Below are positions 53,101 to 64,000 of a DNA stretch of 64,000 nucleotides, one piece after another. Position numbers and translations under genes: made by a program. Numbering within the stretch: the first letter of the stretch is position 1; every line of letters begins with the position of its first letter. This stretch comes from Galeopsis tetrahit. Its lineage: Eukaryota; Streptophyta; Magnoliopsida; Lamiales; Lamiaceae. The stretch covers positions 10,940,001-11,004,000 of the forward strand of contig OY776120.1 in assembly GCA_963675135.1 (NCBI GenBank), written 5' to 3'. The notes under the pieces were generated by a model, which saw only the letters and a list, made by a program, of their open reading frames with translations, was not told the origin of the DNA and searched no databases.

Positions 53101-56100
53101 AGATGCTGGTTAAATTTATTCATCAGAAGGCAGATTCAATTTGCTCAGTGAGCCCTGATCTGAAGGAGATTGTCGAAACTCTTCCTTCTCTGTTTCACAT
53201 TAAGATTATATTAATGGCTTTTCATTTATCATCTGAAGAGGAGAAGGCTGTACTGGCAAATGAAATACTATCCTCACTTCAAGCAATCAAACCTCCCACC
53301 ACGGGTTCCGACACTATGCAGTTGTCGTGCTGGAGTTTGCTGATTTCAAGGTTGGTTTTGGTACTGCGTCATATGATATATCACCCTCGTTTTTGCCCAT
53401 CGTTGCTGCTTGTGGACTTCAGAACGAAACTGCGGGAAGCTTCCAAGCTAAATATGCCCGATTGTGCCAACTATTTGTCATCTTGGACGGCCATTGCGCT
53501 CGAGGGTATGATGAGTTCAAATGGGACAACAGCAAATATTAATTTGCTTAATCAGTTGGTTGACATTGCTCCCCTTCCAGCTTCACTGTGTAGAGAGTAT
53601 CCTGCAGTTGATTGCTTAGGTTTGAATTGGGAGGATGTAAGTGCTGCTCTCTCACAGATTCTGAGATCTTGGAATGGCAAAAGTGCTGCCAACACTGATG
53701 ATCTTATTCTCGAGCGATACCTTTTTGTGCTTTGCTGGGATGTTCCAATTGAGGGATCTTCAAAACATTGGCAAGGCCTCTTGAGTGGCCTCAAAGTTAC
53801 TGATGTCTTTGATATGAAGATCTTCCTTCATATCAGTCATTCTATTTTAGGTCCATCTATCCATGCTGATGAGTGCACTAGCATTCCAGATCTTTTATTG
53901 AGTTTGCTTCAGCAATTGCATGATTCTCTTGCGTGTGAGGATATTGGTAGACTCACTTGGGACTTCTTTAGGAGTGGATCCTGGCTTTCTTTTGTGCTCT
54001 CCTTACTTTGTGCTGGCACCCAGGGGTACAATAATAAAAATTCACTACCACCAGGGAATACCAACCAGCCAGATTTCACTGCTAGGGATACTGAGTTTCT
54101 TGAGCTGACAAACGGTCTTGTCTTCAAAATTTTCACTGCTGATCAAGTTGTGATGCTCATCAAAGTATTGTCGACTTTGTTGAAGAGATACTTATGGATT
54201 TATCAGAGAGCTTTAGCTTCAATGTTCAAAAATGGGCATTACCCTGCTGACAAGTTTTTCCCGTTGTTGCTTCTTGAATATGCTGATTTGGATAACACTA
54301 TGCACGATGAATTATCTGAGAAGATGGGGGTCAGACCGTGTTTTCTGGGCTCTCTTTATGAGCTTCCATCGAGGTTAAGTAAAATTGTTGAAAAGTTTGC
54401 TTTGGGAATTCGCACAAAAGTGTTTTGGGAGCTTGTGTTGCATGGATTTCCTCTTCATCTTCAACTTGATTGTGAAGTTTTATCATCCTGCATTATCAAC
54501 ATGAATGGAATTGTTGTTAGTCTAGGTGGACTGCTTGAGGTTATAGTTTCTAGAAGGATCAGTTGGGAGGAAAAAGAGGTTATGAGTGATATCCTAGAAT
54601 CAGTTTTGTCAATGAAGTGCGACAAGGTGTTTGAAAATCTGAAGGGTGAATGTGAGCATATCTGCCAAAACTTGAAAATGGACACTGGTGGACCTGATTA
54701 CAGCCTTTTATTCATTTTGAAACACATGGAAGAGTTTCTGCAAAGTATCAATAAAGCAAAAGATGTTGATAGGAGTATCCATGAATACGTAGTTGTGAAA
54801 ATGGTTGATCTGGCTGACAGCCTGAAGGGAGATCCTCTGAAAAATTCTATATTCAAAATTTTTCTCTCCATGGAGGATTTTCCTGAAATGATTAAGAACT
54901 TCCATGATCCCCAACAGGGAGATGTATTGGTCTTGATTGATGCTCTAAATTACTGCCTCTCGGAATCTGTGAATGTGAGGGTTCTCAACTTCTTTACGGA
55001 TCTCTTATCTGGTGAATATCCTGAAGTTAAAGTGAAGTTGCAGATGAAGTTTGTTGGCATGGATCTTGTTTCCCTATCGAAGTGGCTGGAGATTAGGTTA
55101 TTGGGATCCTTGACAGAATCACCAAATGGTTCCAGTTCCACAGGTACTTCAGCCTCTATAAGAGACTCAACCATGAACTTCCTAACATGTCTCTTGACAT
55201 CCACTTCTGAATATCAGTTGCCAGAACTGCAAACCCATTTACATCAAGCCATGCTTCTTTCCCTCGACAATGCATTTTCACTTTTCGATATCAATACAGC
55301 GAAATGTTATTACAATTTCATTGTTCAACTCTCCAAAGGGGAACTGTTAATCAGGTCATTGCTGCAGAAAACTGTAATGTTGATAGAGAAGCTGGCTGGG
55401 GATGAGCACTTGCTTCAAGGCCTGAAGTATCTTCTTGGATTCCTGACAACAATTGTGAGTGATTGTGGGTCTCTCCGTTGTACTATGGAGAAGTCTTATG
55501 GGAAGACCTTATCTACCTGTAGCTCTGGTTTAGGGACGTTGTCTTCTAGAATTCTTGGATCAAGAAAAAATGCTGATGACTTGATTCCATCTTCTAATCG
55601 AGGTTCAGCATCTGTCGACTGTGATGCTACTTCTGTTGACGAGGATGAAGATGATGGAACATCTGATGGTGAGTTAGGTAGCATAGATAAGGATGAGGAG
55701 GAAGATAGCAACAGTGAGAGGGCTCTTGCAGCTAAAGTTTGTACCTTTACATCTAGTGGCAGCAATTTTATGGAGCAGCACTGGTACTTCTGTTATACAT
55801 GTGAACTAACTGTCTCAAAAGGCTGCTGCTCTGTTTGTGCAAAAGTTTGCCATCGTGGTCATCGTGTTGTGTACTCTAGATCTAGTCGGTTTTTCTGTGA
55901 CTGTGGTGCTGGAGGTGTTCGTGGCAGTAGTTGTCAGTGCTTGAAACCTCGAAAGTACACTGGAGGTAATACTGCACCCACACGCAGCGCTGGTAACTTC
56001 CAGTCTTTTCTGTCTCTTCCGGAGAATGGCGATCAGGTTCCTGACAGTGATTCAGATGTTGATGAGGATTCATCCTTAGACCTGGACTACTCTACCAGGT

Positions 56101-59100
56101 TATCTCTTCCAACGGAGGTCCAAGAAAAAATGTCACTGCTGCTTGATGAGCTGGAGGTTGAAGGTCGTATATTACGGGTTTGCTCATCGCTGTTGCCTTA
56201 TATTACCAATAGCAGAGACTCCAACATGATGAGAGATAGGAACATTGCTTTGGCCGAGGACAAAGTGCTCCACTACAGTAATGATCTTTTGCAATTAAAG
56301 AAGGCATATAAAAGTGGATCATTAGATTTGAAGATAAAAGCAGACTATTCTAATGCAAAGGAACTCAAATCCCATTTGACAAGTGGATCTCTTGTAAAAT
56401 CGTTGCTCAGTGTCAGTAGCCGAGGTCGCCTGGCAGTTGGGGAAGGTGATAAAGTCGCCATATTTGATGTGGGGCAATTGATTGGGCAAGCAACTATTGC
56501 TCCTGTGACAGCTGATAAGGCTAATGTGAAGCCTCTTTCGAAGAACGTTGTTCGCTTTGAGATCGTTCAGCTCCTCTTCAATTCACTTGTTGAGAATTAT
56601 CTGGTTGTAGCAGGCTATGAAGATTGCCAGGTCCTTACAGTTAACCATCGAGGTGAGGTGATTGATCGATTAGCCATCGAGCTTGCTTTACAAGGTGCCT
56701 ATATCAGACGTGTAGAATGGGTTCCAGGTTCTCAGGTTCAGCTAATGGTGGTCACAAACAGATTTGTCAAGATATATGATCTGTCTGAAGACAATATCAG
56801 TCCTGTGCACTATGTCACGTTGCCGGACGATACAATTGTGGATGCAGCTCTTTTAATGGCTTCCCATAGTAGAATGCTTCTCATTGTCATGTCAGATTCT
56901 GGAAGCTTGTACAGGTTGGAGTTGTCAGTGAAAGCCAATGTTGGAAGCAGGCCCTTGAAGGAAGTTATTCAAGTAGTGGGCAGAAACAAACCTGCAAAGG
57001 GCTCCTCATTGTATTTTTCATCCACTCACAAGTTGCTCTTTCTGTCCTATCAAGATGGGAGTACCTTAATTGGTCGTCTTAATCCAGATGTAACATCTGT
57101 GGTAGAGGTGTCTGCTGTGCATGAAAATGACATCGATGGTAAGCTCCGGCCAGCCGGTTTGCATCGTTGGAAAGAGTTGTTGGGTGGAAGTGGGTTATTT
57201 GTTTGTTATTCTAGTTTAAAATCAAATGCCATACTTGCAATCTCGTTGGGACTACATGAGGTGTATGCGCAGAATCTGAGGCACACTGGGGGTTCAACTT
57301 CATCTCTGGTTGGTGTTACAGCTTATAGGCCATTGTCAAAAGACAAAACCCACTGTCTTGTTTTGCATGAAGATGGAAGTCTCCAGATTTACTCGCACAT
57401 CCCAGCTGGTGTGGAGACTGGTGTGAATTTGATGGCAGATAAGGTTAAAAAACTAGGTTCTGGTATTTTGAAAAATAAAGCTTATGGGGGAGCAAAACCA
57501 GAATTCCCACTTGATTTCTTTGAGAGAACTGTCTGCATTACACAAGATGTGAAGTTCACTGGTGAAGCCATCAGAAATAATGATTCTGAAGGTGCTAAGC
57601 AAACTTTGGCATCTGAAGATGGATTTCTTGAGGGGCCTAACCCAACTGGATTCAAGGTACTGCTACTACACAGTTTAAATGAAATCCTATATTCTCTATT
57701 TTTATCTTAATTATCTTTTCAACTTTTATCTGAGAAGGATTTACTTAATAATTTTCTTCTATTCAATTTTGCTTCATCCTCGTCTCTAGACATATAGCAT
57801 ACACATATATCTTTTTATATATATTCACGTGTATTGTATATATGTCATGTGAATAGTTGTACCTGAGAGACATTGATAATGTTTTTCAGCCAAAGCCAAA
57901 TTCATGTTTAGAAATAGAGCGGGGAATTTGGTTTCTTTGCCTTTTATCTTCCCTTGCATATTTATTGGAGCAGAGTGTTCTCTGCTCTAACACTTGTCTG
58001 AGCTCATTTCAGAATGCTTTTTGGTCTGCACAACTAGCTAAAGAAATGTGTCACGCTTAGGGTTCAGTGCTCATATTTTCTTGTGATTAGGAAATGGTAA
58101 TGGCGATGCATATTCATCTCTTGTACATACTTATAACTTAATAATGAATGTGAGATTTTTATGTTTCCTGGACTATCAATGATCATAGTTGATAGTGAAA
58201 CAGTTCATCTTTGGATTAAAACCACTGCTCATTATTTATATATATTCATCTTTTGATGCTAGTCTTCCATATTATTGACATTTAATTTGTGCCTGTATGG
58301 TATTTTATTATCATGCTTAATATTTAGAGCTGTTTGGGAAGTTTTTGATGCATTTACACGGTCAACAATAAAGTTCTTGGTTTTCTTTCCTCTTTCAGAT
58401 AACAGTTACCAATTCAAATCCTGACATTGTCATGGTTGGTTTCCGCTTGCACGTTGGTAACACATCAGCAAGTCATATTCCCTCTGAAATTACTACTTTC
58501 CAGAGAGTGATTAAATTAGATGAAGGAATGCGGTCTTGGTATGATGTACCCTTCACAGTGGCTGAATCACTCTTGGCTGATGAAGAATTCACTATTTCTA
58601 TTGGCCGAACCTTCAGCGGATCTGCTTTGCCTAGAATAGACTCCTTAGAGGTATATGGCCGTGCAAAGGATGAATTTGGTTGGAAAGAGAAGATGGATGC
58701 TATACTAGATATGGATAATTCATGGCCCACGGGGTCGGGAAGAAAGTCTCGGACAACACAATCTGCTTCAGTACAGGAGCAGGTAGTAGCTGATGGCCTC
58801 AAGCTCCTGTCCAGGATCTATTTACTATGTAAACCTCAGGAATCCTCAAAAATTGAAGATGTTAAGGTGGAGTCAAGCAACCTTACATGTAAGCATGTAC
58901 TGGACAAAATATTCGAGAGTGATAGGGAGCCTTTGTTACAGGCTGCTGCCAGCCGTGTTCTTCAGGCTGTGTTCCCCAGAAAAGAGATCTATTACCAAGT
59001 AATTACTGCTAACTACTTTGATTTTGATAATCCGTGGATTTTAGTTGCTTTTCTTGTATAACGACTTCACACTCACTTTTGAAAGTTTTTTCAGGTAAAG

Positions 59101-62100
59101 GACAACATGCGTCTTAGTGGTGTTGTGAAATCTACACTCATACTCTCGTCGAAGTTGGGGATGGGGGAGCTGACTGCAGGGTGGATTATAGAGGAGTTTA
59201 CAGCGCAGATGCGTGCAGTTTCTAAGATTGCGCTGCACCGTCGCTCAAACCTGGCTAGTTTCCTTGAGAGCAATGGTAGTACTTTTATTTCGCTCAAATT
59301 CTTTTCCATATTATTATATGCAATGTTGGTGCATAATTATCTTTGATTTGTGTTTTCTAAGTTCCACTAAAAATATACTCCCTCCGTCCCAAGGGAATTT
59401 GCATGCAAATCTCTCTCTACCTTTTCTTCTTCCTACCTCTCTCTACCTTTTCTCTTTCCTACCTCTCTACCTTTTCTTCTTCCTATCTCTTTCTACCTCA
59501 AGTCCTCAACTACCCACTATACATTTAATACTATATTTTTTAATCTCTGTGCCAAAAAATTATGTAAACCTTTGAAGGGGACAGAGGCAGTTTTTCTGTA
59601 GCTTTCATTTGTTAAGATGATTATAATTGCTCTTAGGAAGGAAGCGAGTAATTCTAATTGTGCTTCTAAGCCTATAGGCCGTCTAAGTTTTTGTGTTCAT
59701 TCCATAATGCTTCTTTGTGATAATGATTTAGTGCAATTATGCTCTGACGAATGATGCCTCTAATACAAAATTTCTTGTTTGTATTTAAACTGATGTAGGT
59801 TCGGACGTAGTGGATGGGCTTATGCAAGTACTTTGGGGAATTTTGGATATAGAGCAGCCTGATACACAAACTATGAACAATATTGTCATATCATCTGTAG
59901 AACTTATTTATTGTTACGCAGAGTGCCTGACAATGCATGGAAAAGATGTGGGCACTAAATCTGTAGCTCCTGCAGTTGCTTTACTGAAAAAGCTTATTTT
60001 CTCTACCAATGAGGCTGTCCAAACTGCCAGCAGGTATATTTAATAAAGGTTGCAAACTTGAAATTAAGTTGTCTCTTGCCCATGCACTTACATAGCTGTT
60101 CCTTTTTCAGCCTGGCTATATCTTCTAGATTGCTCCAGGTTCCATTTCCTAAGCAAACAATGTTAGGTGCGGATGATGTAACAGAGAGTGCAGTGTCTGT
60201 TCCGCTCCGCTCCGATGCTGCAAGTGCAACTAGTGGAAACAATCCTATTATGGTAGAAGAAGATTCCATTACTTCATCTGTGCAATACTGTTGTGATGGT
60301 TGCTCAACTGTTCCTATACTGAGGCGTAGATGGCACTGTACCGTTTGTCCTGATTTTGATTTATGTGAAGCATGTTATGAAGTTTTAGATGCCGAGAGTC
60401 TTCCTCCGCCACATTCTAGAGATCATCCGATGACAGCAATTCCAATTGAAGCAGAGACATTTAGTGCGGATGGCAACGAAATTCACCTTTCCAATGATGA
60501 TTTAAGTGACACAAGTTTGATGCCAGTTGCTGCTGATGTCAACATGCATAATTCAGCTCCATCAATCCATGAGTTGGAGCCTAATGAATCTGGGGAGTTT
60601 TCAACTTCAGCTATTGACCCTGTTACTATATCTGCATCTAAAAGGGCTGTCAATTCTTTACTTCTTTCGGAGCTTCTTGAACAACTAAAAGGATGGACTG
60701 AGACCACCTCTGGAGTGCAGGCCATTCCAGTGATGCAGCTCTTCTACAGATTGTCATCAGCTATTGGTGGTCCTTTTGTCGATAGCATGGAGGTTGAGAG
60801 CTTAAATTTGGAGAAGCTGATACAGTGGTTTATAGATGAGTTGAAAATTAACAAACCTTCTATAGCTCGAAACCGTTCATCTTTTGGGGAAGTTGTGATC
60901 CTCGTTTTCATGTTTTTCACCCTTATGCTACGCAATTGGAACCAACCAGGCGGTGATGTCACTGTAGTATCAAAATCTGGTGGGGCTACAGATGCACAGG
61001 AAAAAACAACCATCCAGGCCCTACCTTCCTTTTCATCTACATCTGATGGCCAAGAGAAAAGTGACTCTAATTCTTGCCTGCATAAAGCTTGTGGCTTTCT
61101 CAGACAACAATTTTTCGTTAATTATCTGATGGATATACTGCAGCAGCTTGTCCATGTCTTTAAATCCCCCGCTGTCAGTGCTGACACGCAAGGATTAAAC
61201 CCTGGTTCTGGCTGTGGTGCACTACTAACAGTCAGGAGAGAGCTTCCAGCTGGCAATTTTTCACCATTTTTTTCGGATTCATATGCCAAGTCACACCGTT
61301 CAGATATTTTTGCTGACTACCATCGCCTGTTATTGGAGAATACTTTTCGGTTGGTTTACTGTTTAATTCGGCCTGAAAAGCACGACAAGGGTGCGGAGAA
61401 AGAGAAGACATACAAGATTTCTTCTGGTAAGGATTTGAAGCTTGATGGGTATCAGGATGTTCTTTGCAGCTATATCAACAATCCACACACAACATTCGTG
61501 AGGAGGTATGCCAGGCGCCTGTTTCTGCATCTTTGTGGCAGTAAGACTCACTATTACAGTGTGCGAGATACTTGGCAGTTTTCCACTGAAATTAAGAAGC
61601 TCTATAAACACATAAACAAATCTGGTGGATTTCAAAGCTCAATCTCGTATGAAAGAAGTGTCAAAATAGTGAAGTCTCTCACAACAATTGCTGAGGTATC
61701 TGCAGCGAGACCTAGAAACTGGCAGAAGTATTGCTTGCGGCATGGTGATGTCTTGGCCTTTGTCATGAATGGGATTTTCTCCTTTGGTGAAGAATGTGTC
61801 ATTCAAGCACTGAAACTTCTGAATTTGGCGTTCTATACTGGAAAGGACACTAATCACTCTTCTCAGAAGGCTGAAGGTGGAGATGGTGGTACGAGTTCAA
61901 GTAAGTTTGGAACTCAATCTCTTGACTCTAAGAAAAAGAAAAAAGGCGAAGAAGGAAGTGAATCTTCTGTAGAAAAATCTTACATGGATATGGAACAGGC
62001 ATTGAGTGTCTTTACTGACCGTGGTGATGACTGCCTGAAGCAATTTATTGATACATTTTTGTTGGAGTGGAATTTTAGCATTGTGCGTGTTGAAGCTAAG

Positions 62101-64000
62101 TGTGTTCTTCTTGGTGCCTGGCACCATGGAAAGCAGTCATTTAGGGAGACCATGTTAACAGTTCTCTTGCAGAAGGTGAAACACTTGCCATTGTATGGTC
62201 AGAATGTCGTTGAGTACACAGAACTTCTCACCTGCTTGCTTGGAAAGCCACCCGATAGCAGCTTAAAACAACAGCATACTGAAATCGTAGACAAATGCTT
62301 GACCTCTGATGTTATTAAATGCGTTTTTGAGACACTTCATTCACAAAATGAACTTCTTGCGAACCATCCCAATTCACGCATTTACAATACTTTGAGTGGT
62401 TTGGTCGAATTTGATGGCTATTATCTTGAAAGTGAGCCTTGTGTTGCCTGCAGCTCGCCCGAGGTCCCGTATAGCCGGATGAAGCTGGAAAGTTTGAAGT
62501 CAGAAACAAAGTTCACAGATAATCGTATCATTGTGAAATGCACAGGCAGCTACACCATTCAGAGTGTGACCATGAATGTTCATGATGCTCGTAAGTCAAA
62601 ATCAGTGAAAGTGCTGAATCTTTACTATAATAACAGGCCAGTTGCTGATTTGTCGGAGTTGAAAAATAACTGGTCCTTGTGGAAGCGTGCAAAGATTTGC
62701 CATCTTGCTTTCAATCAGACAGAACTGAAAGTTGACTTCCCAATTCCTATAACCGCCTGCAACTTTATGATTGAGTTGGATTCTTTCTATGAAAATCTCC
62801 AAGCATTATCCCTTGAACCTCTGCAATGTCCACGTTGTAGTCGACCTGTGACTGACAAACATGGAATTTGTAGCAACTGTCATGAGAATGCTTATCAATG
62901 CAGGCAGTGTCGTAATATTAATTACGAGAATCTTGACTCCTTTTTGTGCAATGAGTGTGGATACAGTAAATATGGGCGATTTGAATTCAACTTTATGGCG
63001 AAGCCAAGTTTCACTTTTGACAGCATGGAAAATGATGAAGATATGAAAAGAGGACTGGCTGCAATAGAATCTGAATCAGAAAATGCTCATCGGCGATATC
63101 AACAGCTTTTAGGTTTCAAGAAACCCTTACTAAAGATTGTCTCCAGCATTGGTGAGAATGAGATGGATTCTCAGCAGAAAGATTCTGTGCAGCAAATGAT
63201 GGTGTCTTTACCTGGACCTTCCTGCAAGATCAACCGTAAAATTGCCCTTCTTGGTGTACTTTATGGTGAGAAATGCAAAGCAGCCTTTGATTCTGTGAGT
63301 AAAAGTGTTCAGACTCTGCAAGGTCTCAGACGGGTGTTAATGAACTATTTGCATCAGAAGCATTCTGATAATCTTGCTGCAGCCTCTAGATTTGTTGTAT
63401 TGAGGTCTCCAAATAGTTGTTATGGCTGTGCTAGTACTTTTGTGACCCAATGTCTCGAGATACTGCAAGTGCTATCGAAACATCCGAGTTCTAAGAAACA
63501 ACTTGTTGCTTCTGGCATTCTGCGTGAGTTGTTTGAGAATAATATACATCAGGGCCCCAAGACAGCTCGTGTTCAAGCCAGGGCAGCTTTGTGTGCCTTC
63601 TCAGAGGCTGATGTCAATGCAGTGACTGAATTGAATAACTTGCTGCTGAAGAAAGTTGTGTACTGTCTTGAACATCATCGCTCCATTGACATAGCTTTGG
63701 CGACACGTGAAGAATTAATGTTGCTTTCAGATGTCTGTTCTTTAGCAGATGAATTCTGGGAGTCGAGATTAAGGATTGTCTTCCAGTTGCTATTCAAATC
63801 AATCAAACTTGGAGCCAAGCACCCTGCTATATCTGAGCATGTTATTCTTCCTTGTCTGAAGATTATATCTCATGCGTGTACTCCACCAAAACCTGATGCG
63901 GTGGATAAAGAGCCAGTGAATGGAAAGCCAGGTCCAGTTCCAAATCTGAAAGATGAGAACAGCTCGTTTGAATCTGGCTCTAGTGGAATTGTGAATGCAA
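50137..64000 (+). CDS. BIG: BIG (auxin transport protein BIG/DOC1/TIR3; UBR-box protein), 5' part
   Basis: Exons 50,137-50,410, 50,504-50,610, 51,346-51,511, 51,601-57,656, 58,399-58,998, 59,095-59,275, 59,799-60,033 and 60,111 to beyond the window; all junctions GT-AG and frame-consistent. 3,836 codons are seen; the Arabidopsis protein is about 5,100 residues, so the C-terminal quarter is missing. Starts MAEEIAALVAALSSDD. The UBR box (about 1,563-1,636) shows CYTCELTVSKGCCSVC, CHRGHRVVY and FCDCGAGG; acidic and beta-propeller-like segments follow; a ZZ zinc finger lies at about 2,600-2,650 (CCDGC, WHCTVCPDFDLCEACY); a further Cys-rich region at about 3,446-3,490 (CPRC, CSNC, CRQC, CNEC). BIG is a giant protein linked in Arabidopsis to polar auxin transport, PIN trafficking, light and hormone responses and the N-degron pathway. 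No frame damage seen. Confidence 0.97.
59378..59590. mobile_element. Stowaway-like MITE in a BIG intron
   Basis: Starts CTCCCTCCGTCCCAAGGGAA and ends with the inverted TTGAAGGGGACAGAGGCAG, inside the intron 59,276-59,798. The middle holds CTCTCTACCTTTTC repeats. The left flank is TA and the right TT, so the duplication is imperfect. Confidence 0.8.

Overview
The window is a piece of a flowering-plant nuclear genome, most likely a eudicot (lineage within eudicots not resolvable from sequence alone). Evidence: spliced genes with GT-AG introns, a BIG/DOC1 gene, an Ole e 1/extensin-type cell-wall gene, plant LTR retrotransposons primed by tRNA-Asp and initiator tRNA-Met, and typical plant MITEs. 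Host genes occupy only the right side.

Layout. (1) 1-31,230 is one nested retrotransposon block. The outermost element is a decayed minus-strand Ty3/gypsy element of Athila/Tat type; its 3' LTR lies left of the window. Its pol is broken by frameshifts, five in-frame stops and a plus-strand LINE fragment (4,372-5,043). Its 5' LTR is split by a 21.8-kb plus-strand Ty1/copia element of Sirevirus type (7,941-29,719; 1,330-bp LTRs; CATGC target duplication) that carries gag, pol and an extra 1,135-residue ORF. That element is split just behind its primer-binding site by an 8.5-kb minus-strand gag-protease-only element (9,355-17,888; about 1.76-kb LTRs; ATTGT duplication). The gypsy element itself sits in a LINE remnant (31,231-31,482).

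(2) 31,483-39,490 is non-genic and holds smaller elements: a TRIM-like copia derivative (31,952-33,366), a compact LTR element with a 190-residue ORF (34,052-35,336), a Stowaway-type MITE (35,394-35,656) and a hAT-type non-autonomous element with an 8-bp duplication (37,643-38,326).

(3) 39,496-40,612 holds a two-exon gene for a secreted Pollen Ole e 1/proline-rich protein, with TATA box and polyadenylation signal. It is followed by a degraded C-terminal fragment of a Yellow Stripe-Like metal transporter (41,350-41,735, minus) and a 120-bp tandem repeat.

(4) 42,063-50,136 is AT-rich intergenic DNA with a foldback Mutator-like element (42,655-43,660), a 1-kb TIR element carrying a GC-rich gene-like segment (44,385-45,384), a Tourist-type MITE (46,069-46,280) and a local duplication (48,493-48,674).

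(5) 50,137-64,000 is the 5' three quarters of the giant BIG gene (eight exons seen, 3,836 codons, open at the window edge), with the UBR-box, ZZ zinc finger and a further Cys-rich zinc region, plus a MITE in one intron.

The most notable material is the nesting itself; the gag-only element, which seems to keep a relic integrase tail fused to its protease; the large third ORF of the Sirevirus; and sequence modules shared between the autonomous-type and gag-only gypsy elements that suggest mobilisation in trans. All comparisons were made by eye; no database search was run.
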